Below, piece after piece: positions 47,235 to 58,015 of a DNA stretch of 64,000 bases. The notes under the pieces are model-generated. The model was not told where the DNA came from and did not search any database. It was given only the letters and a program-made list of their open reading frames with translations. How positions within the stretch are numbered: the stretch's first letter is position 1; every line of letters begins with the position of its first letter. Location: the NCBI GenBank assembly GCA_039815145.1, contig JBCBZW010000017.1, positions 1 through 64,000 on the forward strand, given 5' to 3'. Source of the DNA: Pseudomonadota bacterium (lineage in GTDB: Bacteria; Pseudomonadota; Gammaproteobacteria; Steroidobacterales; JBCBZW01). A program made the translations under genes and the position numbers.

Positions 47235-49832
47235 ATGCGGATGGACAAGCTCACCGCCCGTTTCCAGGCGGCCCTGGCCGACGCCCAATCGCTCGCCGTC
47301 GGCCGCGATCACCAGTTCATCGAACCCGTCCACCTGATGGGAGCGCTCCTCGATAGCGAGGGTGGCGCGATCCGACCCCTGCTGGTGAGCGCGGGCGCCA
47401 ACGTGGCCATGCTGCGCTCGAAGCTCGGGGAAGCCCTCGATCGCTTGCCGCAGGTGCAGGGCACGGGCGGCGAGGTGCACCTATCGAATGATCTCGGCAA
47501 GCTCCTCAACGTCACCGACAAGTTGGCGCAGGAGCGTAAGGATCAGTACCTCTCCAGCGAGCTGTTCGTGCTCGCCGCCGGCGAAGACAAGGGCAACCTC
47601 GGCACCATCCTGCGCGATGCCGGCCTCGTGCGCGGCGCCCTGGAGCGCGCCATCGATGCGGCCCGTGGTGGCGAGTCCGTGGATGATCCGAACGCCGAAG
47701 ATACGCGCCAGGCGCTCAGCCGCTTCACGCAGGACCTCACCGAGCGCGCCGAGCAGGGCAAGCTGGATCCGGTGATCGGTCGCGACGAGGAGATTCGGCG
47801 CACGATCCAGGTGCTGCAGCGGCGCACCAAGAACAACCCCGTCCTCATCGGCGAGCCCGGCGTGGGCAAGACGGCGATCGTCGAGGGTCTTGCCCAGCGC
47901 ATCGTGAACGGCGAAGTGCCCGAGGGCCTGCGGGGCAAGCGTATCCTGGCCCTGGACATGGGTTCGCTGCTGGCCGGGGCGAAGTTCCGTGGCGAGTTCG
48001 AAGAGCGCCTCAAGGCGGTACTTAACGAACTCAGTAAGCAGGAAGGGCAGGTGATCCTGTTCATCGACGAGCTGCACACCATGGTCGGCGCCGGTAAGGC
48101 CGAGGGCGCGATGGACGCGGGCAACATGCTCAAGCCCGCCCTGGCGCGCGGCGAGCTGCACTGCGTGGGCGCGACGACGCTGGACGAGTATCGCCAGTAC
48201 GTGGAGAAGGACGCGGCCCTCGAGCGTCGCTTCCAGAAGGTGCTCGTCGGCGAACCCACCGTGGAGGACACGATCGCGATCCTGCGCGGCTTGCAGGAGC
48301 GCTACGAGGTCCACCACAGCGTGGACATCACCGACCCCGCGGTGGTGGCGGCGGCGACCCTGTCGCACCGCTACATCGCCGATCGCCAGCTGCCCGACAA
48401 GGCCATCGACCTGATCGACGAGGCCGCCTCGCGCATCCGCATGGAGATCGACTCCAAGCCCGAGTCCCTGGACAAGCTCGAACGGCGCCTCATCCAATGG
48501 AAGATCGAACGCGAGGCCCTGCGCCGGGAGAAGGACGACGCCTCGCGTCGTCGTCTGGAGGAGCTGGAGGGCAACATCGCCGAAGGCGAGCGCGAGTACG
48601 CCGATCTCGAGGAGGTGTGGCTTGCCGAGAAGGCGGCCGTGCAGGGCTCGACCCACCTCAAGGAGGCTCTGGAGCAGGCCCGGCAGGAGCTCGACAACGC
48701 GCGTCGCGCCAGTGACCTGACCCGCATGTCGGAGCTGCAGTACGGGCGCATTCCCGCGCTCGAGAGGCAGCTCGCGGACGCGGAAAGCACCGAGGCGAGC
48801 ACCACCCTGTTGCGCAACAAGGTAACCGAGGAGGAGATCGCCGAGGTGGTCTCTCGATGGACCGGTATTCCGGTCTCGCGGATGCTCGAGAGCGAGAGGG
48901 ACAAGCTTCTGCGCATGGAGCAGGTGCTCGGTGAGCGCGTGGTCGGTCAGCAGGAGGCCGTGGTGGCGGTCAGCAACGCCATTCGCCGCTCGCGAGCCGG
49001 CCTGTCCGATCCACGTCGTCCGAACGGCTCGTTCCTGTTCCTAGGGCCGACGGGCGTGGGTAAGACCGAGTTGACCAAGGCCCTCGCGAGCTTCCTCTTC
49101 GACGCCGAGGAAGCGATGGTGCGCATCGACATGTCGGAGTTCATGGAGAAGCACTCCGTGGCCCGCCTCATCGGCGCGCCACCGGGCTACGTGGGCTACG
49201 AGGAGGGTGGCTACCTGACCGAAGCCGTGCGACGGCGCCCCTACTCGGTGATCCTCCTCGACGAGGTGGAGAAGGCACACCCGGATGTGTTCAATGTACT
49301 GCTCCAGGTGCTGGACGACGGCCGCCTGACCGATGGCCAGGGCCGTACCGTGGACTTCCGCAACACGGTCATCGTGATGACCTCGAATTTGGGCTCGGAG
49401 CTGATCCAGGAACTGGCCGGCGAAGACAATTATCAGCAGATGAAGAGCGCGGTCATGGGCGTGGTCGGCCAGCATTTCCGGCCTGAGTTTCTGAACCGTG
49501 TGGACGACATCGTCGTCTTCCATCCCCTGGGAGTGGAGGAGATCCGACGCATCGTGTCCATCCAGCTGGCGTACCTGCAGGCGCGCCTGGCGGAGCGGGA
49601 CATGACCTTGAGCCTGAGCGACGAGGCGGTGGTGCGCCTGGCCGAGGCTGGCTTCGATCCCGTGTACGGCGCGAGGCCCCTGAAGCGCGCAATTCAGAGT
49701 CAGGTGGAGAATCCCCTGGCCCAGGAGATCCTCTCCGGGCGTTTGGGACCAAATGACCACGTGCGCGTCGATGTGGATCAGGATGCGAAAACACTGGTGT
49801 TTTCGCGCGAGGCTCAGGCGCCGAACGGCTAG
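47235..49832 (+). CDS. clpB: Protein disaggregase chaperone ClpB
   Basis: A hexameric AAA+ chaperone that, with DnaK, pulls proteins from aggregates. The 865-aa product has an N-domain ([21 protein letters not shown]), NBD1 with Walker [16 protein letters not shown] and Walker [13 protein letters not shown], the coiled-coil M-domain (about residues 405-525), and NBD2 with Walker [16 protein letters not shown] and [24 protein letters not shown]. No IGF-type ClpP-binding loop is evident. ATG 47235 or 47241 (MDKLT) are both possible starts. Confidence 0.97.
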   Translation: MRMDKLTARFQAALADAQSLAVGRDHQFIEPVHLMGALLDSEGGAIRPLLVSAGANVAMLRSKLGEALDRLPQVQGTGGEVHLSNDLGKLLNVTDKLAQERKDQYLSSELFVLAAGEDKGNLGTILRDAGLVRGALERAIDAARGGESVDDPNAEDTRQALSRFTQDLTERAEQGKLDPVIGRDEEIRRTIQVLQRRTKNNPVLIGEPGVGKTAIVEGLAQRIVNGEVPEGLRGKRILALDMGSLLAGAKFRGEFEERLKAVLNELSKQEGQVILFIDELHTMVGAGKAEGAMDAGNMLKPALARGELHCVGATTLDEYRQYVEKDAALERRFQKVLVGEPTVEDTIAILRGLQERYEVHHSVDITDPAVVAAATLSHRYIADRQLPDKAIDLIDEAASRIRMEIDSKPESLDKLERRLIQWKIEREALRREKDDASRRRLEELEGNIAEGEREYADLEEVWLAEKAAVQGSTHLKEALEQARQELDNARRASDLTRMSELQYGRIPALERQLADAESTEASTTLLRNKVTEEEIAEVVSRWTGIPVSRMLESERDKLLRMEQVLGERVVGQQEAVVAVSNAIRRSRAGLSDPRRPNGSFLFLGPTGVGKTELTKALASFLFDAEEAMVRIDMSEFMEKHSVARLIGAPPGYVGYEEGGYLTEAVRRRPYSVILLDEVEKAHPDVFNVLLQVLDDGRLTDGQGRTVDFRNTVIVMTSNLGSELIQELAGEDNYQQMKSAVMGVVGQHFRPEFLNRVDDIVVFHPLGVEEIRRIVSIQLAYLQARLAERDMTLSLSDEAVVRLAEAGFDPVYGARPLKRAIQSQVENPLAQEILSGRLGPNDHVRVDVDQDAKTLVFSREAQAPNG

Positions 49833-49965
49833 GATCGGGGCATAATCACCGAATCATGTGCGCCGGTTCACTGGCAGATCGGTACCATGTCGCTAAACTC
49901 AGGGGTCGGTAAGGTGTCGTCCCTACCGTGCGTTGAGCCGGTGTGCCAGCCCGGCCGCCAGCCCA

Positions 49966-49988
49966 TCGCTAGCAATGACACCTAGCGA
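49966..49988. promoter_or_regulatory. Inverted repeat upstream of the Ser/Thr kinase gene
   Basis: TCGCTAG-CAATGACAC-CTAGCGA is a perfect 7-bp inverted repeat with a 9-bp centre in the 207-bp clpB-kinase gap, about 50 bp before the kinase ATG. It may be an operator or a leader hairpin. There is no T-run, so it is not a standard terminator. I recognise no known regulator site. Confidence 0.35.
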
Positions 49989-50039
49989 CCCCCTTCGTAC
50001 CCCATCCCGCTCAGGGAGCGAGCCAGGAGTCCTGCCTGA

Positions 50040-51479
<1,440 letters not shown>

Positions 51480-51507
51480 CCCGCCGGCGTAAGCCTCCGC
51501 CCTCGCC

Positions 51508-52302
51508 CTACCAGTCGTTGCGCAGTTCCCGAAGGCGCAGGAATACCTCGCGCGCGCTCGGCTGCTCGCCGAGGTCTGCAAAGCGCTTGCGCAGCTCCGC
51601 GATCACCGTCGGTTGCTGCAGCCGGAAGAAAGTATTGACGCGTCGTTCTTCGCCGAAGGTGGTGACGTAGGCGTGCTGGGGATCGTGCTCGCCCTGGGCG
51701 GCGAGGAGATCGCGGGCGGCCTCGTTGTCCGGTTCCCGGTCCAGGGTGAAGCGCAGGTTGTTGGCCAGGTAGTCGTGACCTGGGAAGACGCGGGTGTCGT
51801 CGCCGAGCTGCGCGAGGAGGGTGGCGAAGGTGTCGTAGAGCTGCACCGGGTGTCCGCCGTTGTGGCAATTGCCGGCGCCGGCGTTGAACAGGGTGTCGCC
51901 GCTGAACAGGGCCGGTGAGTCCGTGCGGGACAAGAGGCAGATGTGGCTCATGGTGTGGCCCGGCGTATCCAGGCACTCCAGATCCACGGTCTTGCCGACG
52001 CGAATCACATCGCCGGCGCTGAGTCCGCGGTCGATGCCGCCGGGGATCCGATCGGCGGCACCGGCGTGGGCCAGCACGCGGGCGCGGGTGGCGCTCACGA
52101 GGCCCTTGTTTCCGCCCACATGATCCCCATGTTCATGGGTATTCAGGATCTGGGTGATCTCGAAGCCTTCCGCGCGCGCGACTTTTAGGCACTGTCGGTA
52201 ATCAAGGGGATCGATGGCGAGGGCTTCGCCGGTCTCCTCGCAGGCCACGAGATAGTTGAAATTGCGATAGGCGTTCGCGGTCCAGATCTGTCGTACGATC
52301 AT
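51508..52302 (-). CDS. Metallo-beta-lactamase-fold hydrolase, glyoxalase II-like
   Basis: A 264-aa member of the hydroxyacylglutathione hydrolase (GloB-like) group. The binuclear metal motif is NTHEHGDHVGGN, followed by LDTPGHTMSHICL, LFSGDTLFNAGAGN and VFPGHDYLANNLRFTL. A C-terminal segment ERRVNTFFRLQQPTVIAELRKRF corresponds to the glyoxalase II substrate domain. ATG 52302 is the conserved start (MIVRQIWTAN); the frame is open to 52362 but that would run into fmdB. It may hydrolyse S-lactoylglutathione; other thioesters are possible. Confidence 0.85.
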   Translation of the reverse strand: MIVRQIWTANAYRNFNYLVACEETGEALAIDPLDYRQCLKVARAEGFEITQILNTHEHGDHVGGNKGLVSATRARVLAHAGAADRIPGGIDRGLSAGDVIRVGKTVDLECLDTPGHTMSHICLLSRTDSPALFSGDTLFNAGAGNCHNGGHPVQLYDTFATLLAQLGDDTRVFPGHDYLANNLRFTLDREPDNEAARDLLAAQGEHDPQHAYVTTFGEERRVNTFFRLQQPTVIAELRKRFADLGEQPSAREVFLRLRELRNDW

Positions 52303-52354
52303 GCTAGTGTCCTGTCGCCCGCAGGGCCCAGTCTGTTGTTGAGAGGACTCCACC

Positions 52355-52741
52355 ATGCCCATCTACGAGTACCAATGCGAGTCGTGCGGACATCGCCAAG
52401 ACGCGCTGCAGCGCATGTCTGACGACCCCCTCGTAGATTGCGCCGCCTGCGGCCAGCCCGCCCTGAAGAAGCTCATGTCCGCCCCGCGCTTCCGCCTCAA
52501 AGGCAGCGGTTGGTACGAGACAGACTTCAAGTCCGAGAATAAGCGCAATCTCGCAGACGGCGGCGATGGCAAGGCGGACAATGCGCCCAGCGCTGACGCG
52601 CCGAAGGGCGACGACGGCGCCAAATCTAGCGAGTCGAAGCCCGCTGCCAGCGGCAGCAGTGGCTCCGGCGATGCCAGCCCCAAGAAATCCTCCTCCGTGA
52701 AAAACGATGCCTCGCCGAAGAAATCCTCCGCAGCGAACTGA
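52355..52741 (+). CDS. FmdB-type zinc ribbon protein
   Basis: A 128-aa protein with an N-terminal FmdB/CxxC zinc ribbon (MPIYEYQCESCGHRQDALQRM, then CAACGQPALKKLMSAP). A long low-complexity tail rich in Ser, Lys, Asp and Ala follows (about residues 62-128). DASPKKSS occurs twice in the tail. The function of the family is not settled; it is commonly found just upstream of aspS and a DUF502 gene, as here. Confidence 0.9.
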   Translation: MPIYEYQCESCGHRQDALQRMSDDPLVDCAACGQPALKKLMSAPRFRLKGSGWYETDFKSENKRNLADGGDGKADNAPSADAPKGDDGAKSSESKPAASGSSGSGDASPKKSSSVKNDASPKKSSAAN

Positions 52742-52748
52742 GTCCAGC

Positions 52749-53474
52749 ATGAAGCGCCTTCGGCGCTACCTGGTGGCGGGCCTGCTCGTGTGGGTGCCCG
52801 CCGCCGTGACCATCTTCGTGCTGCGCGCCTTGGTTAATCTGGCCGACCGCACGCTTCTGCTCCTGCCCGCGCACGCCCGGCCCGAGGTGTGGCTCGGCTT
52901 CACCATCCCCGGTCTCGGCATCATCCTGACGTTGATCGTCCTGTTGGGCACCGGGATGTTCGCCGCCAACTTCGTCGGCCGCGCGATGGTCGACTTCTGG
53001 GAGTCCCTGCTCGGGCGCATCCCCCTGATCCGCACCCTCTACTCGGGCGTGAAGCAGGTGGCCGAGCAACTGCTCGACGAAGGCGGCAAGCCCTTCAAGC
53101 AGGTGGTGCTGGTGGAGTACCCGCGCCGCGGGGCCTGGAGCCTCGGCTTCCTGACCTCCGAGCGCCAGGGCGAGGTGCAGGTGCGCTCCGAAGAGCCGGA
53201 GCTGATCAGCGTGTTCGTGCCGACCACCCCCAACCCCACCTCCGGTTTCCTGATCCTGGCCCCGCGGGCAGACATTCGTCTTCTGGACATGAAGGTGGAT
53301 GACGCGATGAAGATGGTGATCTCGATGGGCTCCGTGGTGCCGCCGTTTCCGAACGATGGCCGTGCCAAGGGCCTCGTCGAACCGCGTCCGGTGACCGTCA
53401 CGGGGGCAGCGGGCGTCGACCCGGCCAGCCTGCCGGGAACCACCGATCTTGCACCGCCGCAGTCCAACTCTTAA
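52749..53474 (+). CDS. DUF502 family membrane protein
   Basis: A 241-aa protein of the DUF502 family, function unknown. It has two transmembrane helices (about residues 7-27 and 54-76) and conserved motifs WVPAAVTIFVLRALV, IPGLGIILTLIVLLGTG, GRIPLIRTLYSGVKQVAEQL, QVVLVEYPRRGAWSLGFLT and VFVPTTPNPTSGFLIL. ATG 52749 directly follows fmdB (7-bp gap). The fmdB-DUF502-aspS order suggests cotranscription. Confidence 0.9.
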   Translation: MKRLRRYLVAGLLVWVPAAVTIFVLRALVNLADRTLLLLPAHARPEVWLGFTIPGLGIILTLIVLLGTGMFAANFVGRAMVDFWESLLGRIPLIRTLYSGVKQVAEQLLDEGGKPFKQVVLVEYPRRGAWSLGFLTSERQGEVQVRSEEPELISVFVPTTPNPTSGFLILAPRADIRLLDMKVDDAMKMVISMGSVVPPFPNDGRAKGLVEPRPVTVTGAAGVDPASLPGTTDLAPPQSNS

Positions 53475-53609
53475 CATCGCCGGTCCTTCCGGATCGGCAG
53501 GTTACCCAACCTGAAACGCCGGCAGCCGCCGCTGAGGCGACTGATCCTGATAGTTACCCGCCGCGGGCTCGGCTGCCGCGGCCAAAAGCCAAGCGGATAC
53601 CCCTAAGCC

Positions 53610-55406
53610 ATGCGTACGCACTACTGCGGCCTCGTCGACGAAACGCTCATCGGGCAGGAGATCGAGGTGGCCGGTTGGGTCCACCGGCGTCGTGACCACG
53701 GCGGCGTGATTTTCATCGACCTGCGCGACGTTCAAGGCATCCTGCAGGTGGTGGTAGACCCGGATACGGAGGAAGCCTTCGCCTCGGCGGAGCGCGTGCG
53801 ATCCGAGTACGTCTTGCGCATCCGCGGCCGCCTGCGCGCGCGGCCTGAAGGGGGTGAGAACCCGAACATGCGCAGCGGCGCAGTGGAGCTGCTGGCCAAG
53901 GAGCTGGAGGTGTTGAACACCGCCCAGACACCGCCCTTCCAGCACGATGAGACGGTGAGCGAAGAGCTGCGCCTGCGCTACCGCTACCTCGACCTGCGTC
54001 GCGAGGAGATGCTCGAGCGCCTGAAGCTGCGCCACAGGGTCACGCAGAGCTTGCGTGCCCACCTCGATTCGCAGGGTTTCATCGACGTCGAGACCCCCGT
54101 GCTCACGCGGGCCACGCCCGAGGGCGCTCGCGACTACCTGGTGCCGAGCCGCACCCACGGCGGCAAGTTCTTCGCGCTGCCCCAGTCGCCCCAGCTGTTC
54201 AAGCAGCTGCTCATGATGAGCGGCTTCGATCGCTACTATCAGATCGTAAAGTGCTTCCGGGACGAGGATCTGCGCGCCGATCGTCAGCCCGAGTTCACCC
54301 AGCTCGATATCGAGACCTCCTTCATGAATCAGGAGGAGATCACCGGGTTGATGGAGCAGATGATCCGCGAGCTTTTCCGCGAGGTGATGGACGTGGAGTT
54401 GCCCTCGCCGTTCCCACGCATGAGCTACGCCGAGGCCATCGAGCGCTACGGCAGCGACAAGCCCGACCTGCGCATCCCCCTCGAGCTCATCGAGCTGGGC
54501 GACGTGATGGCGAGCGTCGACTTCAAAGTCTTCTCGGGGCCAGCCAAGGATCCGAAGGGCCGCGTGGCGGCGCTTCGCGTGCCGGGCGGCGCCAAGATCA
54601 GCCGCAAGGACATCGACGGCTATACCGAGTTCGTCAGCCGCTACGGCGCGCGTGGCCTCGCCTACATCAAGGTCAACGATGTCGCCAAGGGGCGCGAGGG
54701 GCTGCAGTCGCCGATCCTCAAGTTCCTCGATGACGAGGCGGTGGCCAAGATCGTGGAACGTACGGCCTGCGTCGATGGCGACGTCGTCTTCTTCGGTGCG
54801 GACAAGGCGACGGTGGTGAGCGACGCCATGGGCGCGTTGCGGGCCAAGATCGGCCGCGACCTCGGCATGGTCAACGGCGAGTGGGCGCCCCTGTGGGTGG
54901 TCGACTTTCCGATGTTCGAGCACGACAACAAAGAGAATCGCTGGGTGGCGCTTCACCATCCCTTCACCGCCCCCGCGACGAGCGACCCCGAGGCGTTGGC
55001 CGCGGATCCCGGCGCCGCCAACTCCATGGCCTACGACATGGTGCTGAACGGCTACGAGATCGGCGGTGGCTCCGTGCGTATCCACCGCGAAGACATTCAG
55101 CAGGTGGTGTTCCGCACCCTCGGCATCGAGGACGAGGAGGCGCGGGAGAAGTTCGGCTTCCTGCTCGATGCCCTCAAGTACGGTTGCCCGCCCCACGGCG
55201 GCATCGCCTTCGGCCTGGACCGGATCGTGATGCTCATGGCGGGCACGGACAACATCCGCGACGTCATCGCCTTCCCCAAGACCCAGACGGCGCATGACCC
55301 GCTGACCGACGCGCCCGGCGTGGTGTCCGACCGGCAGTTGCGAGAACTGTCGATTCGCGTCCGCACCCCCCAGGGCGGCCAGGCGGCGGAGGGCGGCGCT
55401 AGCTAA
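53610..55406 (+). CDS. aspS: Aspartyl-tRNA synthetase AspS
   Basis: A class II tRNA synthetase, 598 aa. It has the OB-fold anticodon domain ([21 protein letters not shown]), motif 1/2 regions ([33 protein letters not shown]), the bacterial GAD insertion (about residues 290-420), and motif 3 [15 protein letters not shown]. His30 and the EGGENP loop (80-85) are the residues typical of non-discriminating AspRS, which also charges tRNA-Asn. The ilvH gene converges on it with an 8-bp gap. Confidence 0.97.
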   Translation: MRTHYCGLVDETLIGQEIEVAGWVHRRRDHGGVIFIDLRDVQGILQVVVDPDTEEAFASAERVRSEYVLRIRGRLRARPEGGENPNMRSGAVELLAKELEVLNTAQTPPFQHDETVSEELRLRYRYLDLRREEMLERLKLRHRVTQSLRAHLDSQGFIDVETPVLTRATPEGARDYLVPSRTHGGKFFALPQSPQLFKQLLMMSGFDRYYQIVKCFRDEDLRADRQPEFTQLDIETSFMNQEEITGLMEQMIRELFREVMDVELPSPFPRMSYAEAIERYGSDKPDLRIPLELIELGDVMASVDFKVFSGPAKDPKGRVAALRVPGGAKISRKDIDGYTEFVSRYGARGLAYIKVNDVAKGREGLQSPILKFLDDEAVAKIVERTACVDGDVVFFGADKATVVSDAMGALRAKIGRDLGMVNGEWAPLWVVDFPMFEHDNKENRWVALHHPFTAPATSDPEALAADPGAANSMAYDMVLNGYEIGGGSVRIHREDIQQVVFRTLGIEDEEAREKFGFLLDALKYGCPPHGGIAFGLDRIVMLMAGTDNIRDVIAFPKTQTAHDPLTDAPGVVSDRQLRELSIRVRTPQGGQAAEGGAS

Positions 55407-55414
55407 GGCGCTTC

Positions 55415-55933
55415 CTACTCCGAGGTGAGCCCGTAGGGTGCCCAGGAGGTGCGCGGCTCGCCCACGGACGCCGCGACGGGGCCGCTGCGGGCGAGGGTGA
55501 GCACCTCACCGTGGCGCGCGGCCACCTCGATGAAACGGTCGACGTCCGCACCCGAGGCGCTGTATTCCAGCGTGAAGGTCTCGGCCCGCTCGTCGAGCAC
55601 GCGCCCGCCTCGATGGTTGACCAACTCCTCCAGCGTCTCGCGGCGCTCCGTCGCCACCCGCATCTTCAGCAGCAGCAGTTCACGTTCGAAGTGCGGGCCG
55701 TCCGTGAGATCCACCAGGTCCACCACGTCCACCAGCTTGAGCAACTGGCTGCAGATCTGTCCGATCACCGCGTCCGGACCCTTGGTGACCAATGAGATGC
55801 GGGACACGCGTTGATCCGCCGTGGGCGCCACGTTGAGGGTCTCGATGTTGTAGCCGCGGGTGGAGAACAGTCCGGCCACGCGGGTCAGGGCACCGGCCTC
55901 GTTCTGCAGGATGATGGAGATGATGTGGCGCAT
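55415..55933 (-). CDS. ilvH: Acetolactate synthase small (regulatory) subunit IlvH
   Basis: The regulatory subunit of acetohydroxyacid synthase that confers valine feedback. The 172-aa product starts MRHIISIILQNEAGALTRVAGLFSTRGYNIETLNV, the ACT domain with the valine-binding loop, and goes on to a second ferredoxin-like domain (ERELLLLKMRVATERRETLEELV). ATG 55933 is chosen although the frame is open far upstream, because the conserved start is here. It is divergent from ilvB, with an 81-bp gap, instead of downstream of it as in most bacteria. Confidence 0.95.
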   Translation of the reverse strand: MRHIISIILQNEAGALTRVAGLFSTRGYNIETLNVAPTADQRVSRISLVTKGPDAVIGQICSQLLKLVDVVDLVDLTDGPHFERELLLLKMRVATERRETLEELVNHRGGRVLDERAETFTLEYSASGADVDRFIEVAARHGEVLTLARSGPVAASVGEPRTSWAPYGLTSE

Positions 55934-55946
55934 ATGGCCGGAGCCC

Positions 55947-55975
55947 TTGATTTCCGATTGCTGCAAAGCGTTAAT
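55947..55975 (+). promoter_or_regulatory. Candidate ilvB promoter
   Basis: TTGATT (55947-55952), a 17-bp spacer and GTTAAT (55970-55975) lie in the 81-bp ilvH-ilvB divergent spacer. Transcription from about 55982 would leave a 33-nt leader, too short for a leader-peptide attenuator. No good ribosome site precedes the ATG at 56015. Confidence 0.45.
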
Positions 55976-56014
55976 CTGGAAGATACCGTTTCTAAATCCG
56001 TAGTGGCTACCCCA

Positions 56015-57877
56015 ATGCTGGAACACAGTGCTGATGTTAGCGCCGAGCAGTCCGCGCACCCCCGTGCGGGTGAGACGCTCACCGGTGCCGAGATCATTGT
56101 CGAGGTCTTGGCGCAGGAGCGTGTACGGCACATCTTTGGCTACAGCGGCGGAGCGATCCTGCCCACCTTCGATGCCGTCTTTCGCTACAACGCCAAGTGC
56201 GAAGAGGCGGGCGAGGGCCAGGCGGATGGCATCGAGATGGTGGTGCCCGCGAACGAGCAGGGCGCGGCCTTCATGGCCTCCGGCTACGCCCGTGCGAGCG
56301 GTGAGGTCGGCGTGGTCATGGTGACCTCCGGGCCCGGCGCCACCAATACGGTCACCTCCGTGCGCGACTGTATGGCGGACTCCACCCCCATCGTCGTGCT
56401 GTGTGGTCAGGTGCCGACCACGGCGATCGGTACCGATGCATTCCAAGAGGCGCCCGTCAGCAGCATCATGGGTGCCGCCTGTAAGCACGTGTTCCTGGTT
56501 ACCGAGGCGGATCGGCTGGAAGCCACCCTGCGCACGGCCTTCGAGCTGGCGCGCAGCGGGCGGCCCGGGCCCGTGGTGGTGGATATTCCAAAGAACGTGC
56601 AGACCGCGGAGCTGACCTTTGCCGGCGCCGGCACCCTGCCCATCCCCGGCTACCGCCAGCGCATGGCCCGCATGGAGCGCAACGTCCTGCGGCCGGAGCA
56701 GATCGAGCGCTTCTTCGACATGCTGCGCGAGTGCGAGGCGCCCCTGCTCTACGTGGGCGGTGGCGCCATCAACGGCGAGGCCAGTGAGGCCGTGAGCGCC
56801 CTGGCCCGCGAGTGCGGCATTCCCGTGGTCACCACCCTCATGGGCATCGGCGCCTTCGACACCACGGACGATCTCTCCCTGCACATGCTCGGCATGCACG
56901 GCACCGCCTTCGCCAACTACGCCGTGGAGGACTGTGACTTTCTTATCGCGGTGGGCTCGCGCTTCGACGATCGCGTGGCAGGCGTACCGTCCCAGTTCGC
57001 GCCGAAGACCCGGCACATCGCCCACTTCGATATCGACGTGTCCGAGATCAACAAGGTGAAGGCCGTCGATTGGCATCACGTGGGCGTGCTCGGCGATGCC
57101 CTGCGCGCGCTCATCGCCCATGCCCGCACCACGGGCTTCCGCAAGTCCTTCGCTCGCTGGCATGAACACGTGCAGGGCCTGAAGTCGCGCCATGCGATGA
57201 ACTACGATCGCGACGCGCAGCTCATTCAGCCCTACCACGTGATCGAGGAGATCAACCGCCACACCAAGGGCAAGGCGATCATCGCCACCGGCGTCGGCCA
57301 GCACCAGATGTGGGCGGCCCAGTACTTCGATTTCTGCGAGCCGCGCCTGTGGCTCACCTCGGGCAGCATGGGCACCATGGGCTTCGGCCTACCGGCGGCG
57401 ATCGGCGCCCAGTTCGCCGCTCCTGAGCGCCTCGTCATCGACATCGACGGCGATGCCAGCATCCGCATGAACCTCGGCGATCTGGAGACGGTGACCACCT
57501 ACAACCTGCCCGTGAAGGTGGTTGTGCTGAACAACTTTGGCGACGGCATGGTCAAGCAGTGGCAGAAGCTCTTCTTCAAAGGGCGCCTCGCAGCGAGCGA
57601 CAAGTCCTTGCACAAGAAGGACTTCGTGAAGACGGCGCAAGCCGACGGCTACGACTACGCCGTGCGCCTGGAGCGCAAGGAAGATCTGCCGAAGGTGATC
57701 GCGCAGTTCGTGGCCTACCCTGGCCCCGCGTTCCTCGAGGTGATCATCGATCCGGATGCGGGCGTCTACCCGATGGTGGGGCCCGGCATGAGCTACGCGC
57801 AGATGGTGACCGGTGATCACATCGTCTCGCGCGACCCGGTCGAGCCCGGCGCGGTCGATCCCACCGAGATGTTTTAG
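56015..57877 (+). CDS. ilvB: Acetolactate synthase large (catalytic) subunit, atypical
   Basis: A ThDP-dependent enzyme, first common step of valine, leucine and isoleucine synthesis; 620 aa. Motifs are IFGYSGGAILPTFDAVF, ThDP Glu in VPANEQGAAFMASGYARASG, GTDAFQEAPV, SGRPGPVVVDIPKN, GSRFDDRVAG, and the ThDP/Mg site DIDGDASIRMNLGDLETV with GMVKQWQ. It differs from E. coli IlvI/IlvB: the usual RHEQ reads ANEQ, there is an insert of roughly a dozen residues before it, and NNQxLGMV reads NNFGDGMV. The start (ATG 56015 or GTG 56003) is uncertain. It is followed by ilvC. Confidence 0.9.
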   Translation: MLEHSADVSAEQSAHPRAGETLTGAEIIVEVLAQERVRHIFGYSGGAILPTFDAVFRYNAKCEEAGEGQADGIEMVVPANEQGAAFMASGYARASGEVGVVMVTSGPGATNTVTSVRDCMADSTPIVVLCGQVPTTAIGTDAFQEAPVSSIMGAACKHVFLVTEADRLEATLRTAFELARSGRPGPVVVDIPKNVQTAELTFAGAGTLPIPGYRQRMARMERNVLRPEQIERFFDMLRECEAPLLYVGGGAINGEASEAVSALARECGIPVVTTLMGIGAFDTTDDLSLHMLGMHGTAFANYAVEDCDFLIAVGSRFDDRVAGVPSQFAPKTRHIAHFDIDVSEINKVKAVDWHHVGVLGDALRALIAHARTTGFRKSFARWHEHVQGLKSRHAMNYDRDAQLIQPYHVIEEINRHTKGKAIIATGVGQHQMWAAQYFDFCEPRLWLTSGSMGTMGFGLPAAIGAQFAAPERLVIDIDGDASIRMNLGDLETVTTYNLPVKVVVLNNFGDGMVKQWQKLFFKGRLAASDKSLHKKDFVKTAQADGYDYAVRLERKEDLPKVIAQFVAYPGPAFLEVIIDPDAGVYPMVGPGMSYAQMVTGDHIVSRDPVEPGAVDPTEMF

Positions 57878-58015
57878 TGTCCCATCCCAGGCACTAGTCC
57901 ACGCCGCCCCGCCACGCTGCGCAGCGCGCGCGGCGGCGGTGCGGCTCAGCTACCCTATTGAAAACACCCCGCTCGTACGCCTAACGCTGCGACGACTGCC
58001 AGGAGATCAAACAGA

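Noticed and set aside
53502-55295. Long open frame of about 597 codons antisense to aspS
   Set aside because: It mirrors aspS codon structure in GC-rich DNA, has no recognisable domain and is rich in H, R and A as expected of a shadow frame.
55934-56014. Leader-peptide attenuator for ilvB
   Set aside because: The gap is 81 bp and the likely leader about 33 nt, with no run of Val, Leu or Ile codons and no terminator hairpin.
57900-57945. GC-rich hairpin between ilvB and ilvC as a terminator
   Set aside because: GCGCAGCGCGCGCGGCGGC is self-complementary in several registers but lacks a T-run; the spacing suggests read-through into ilvC.
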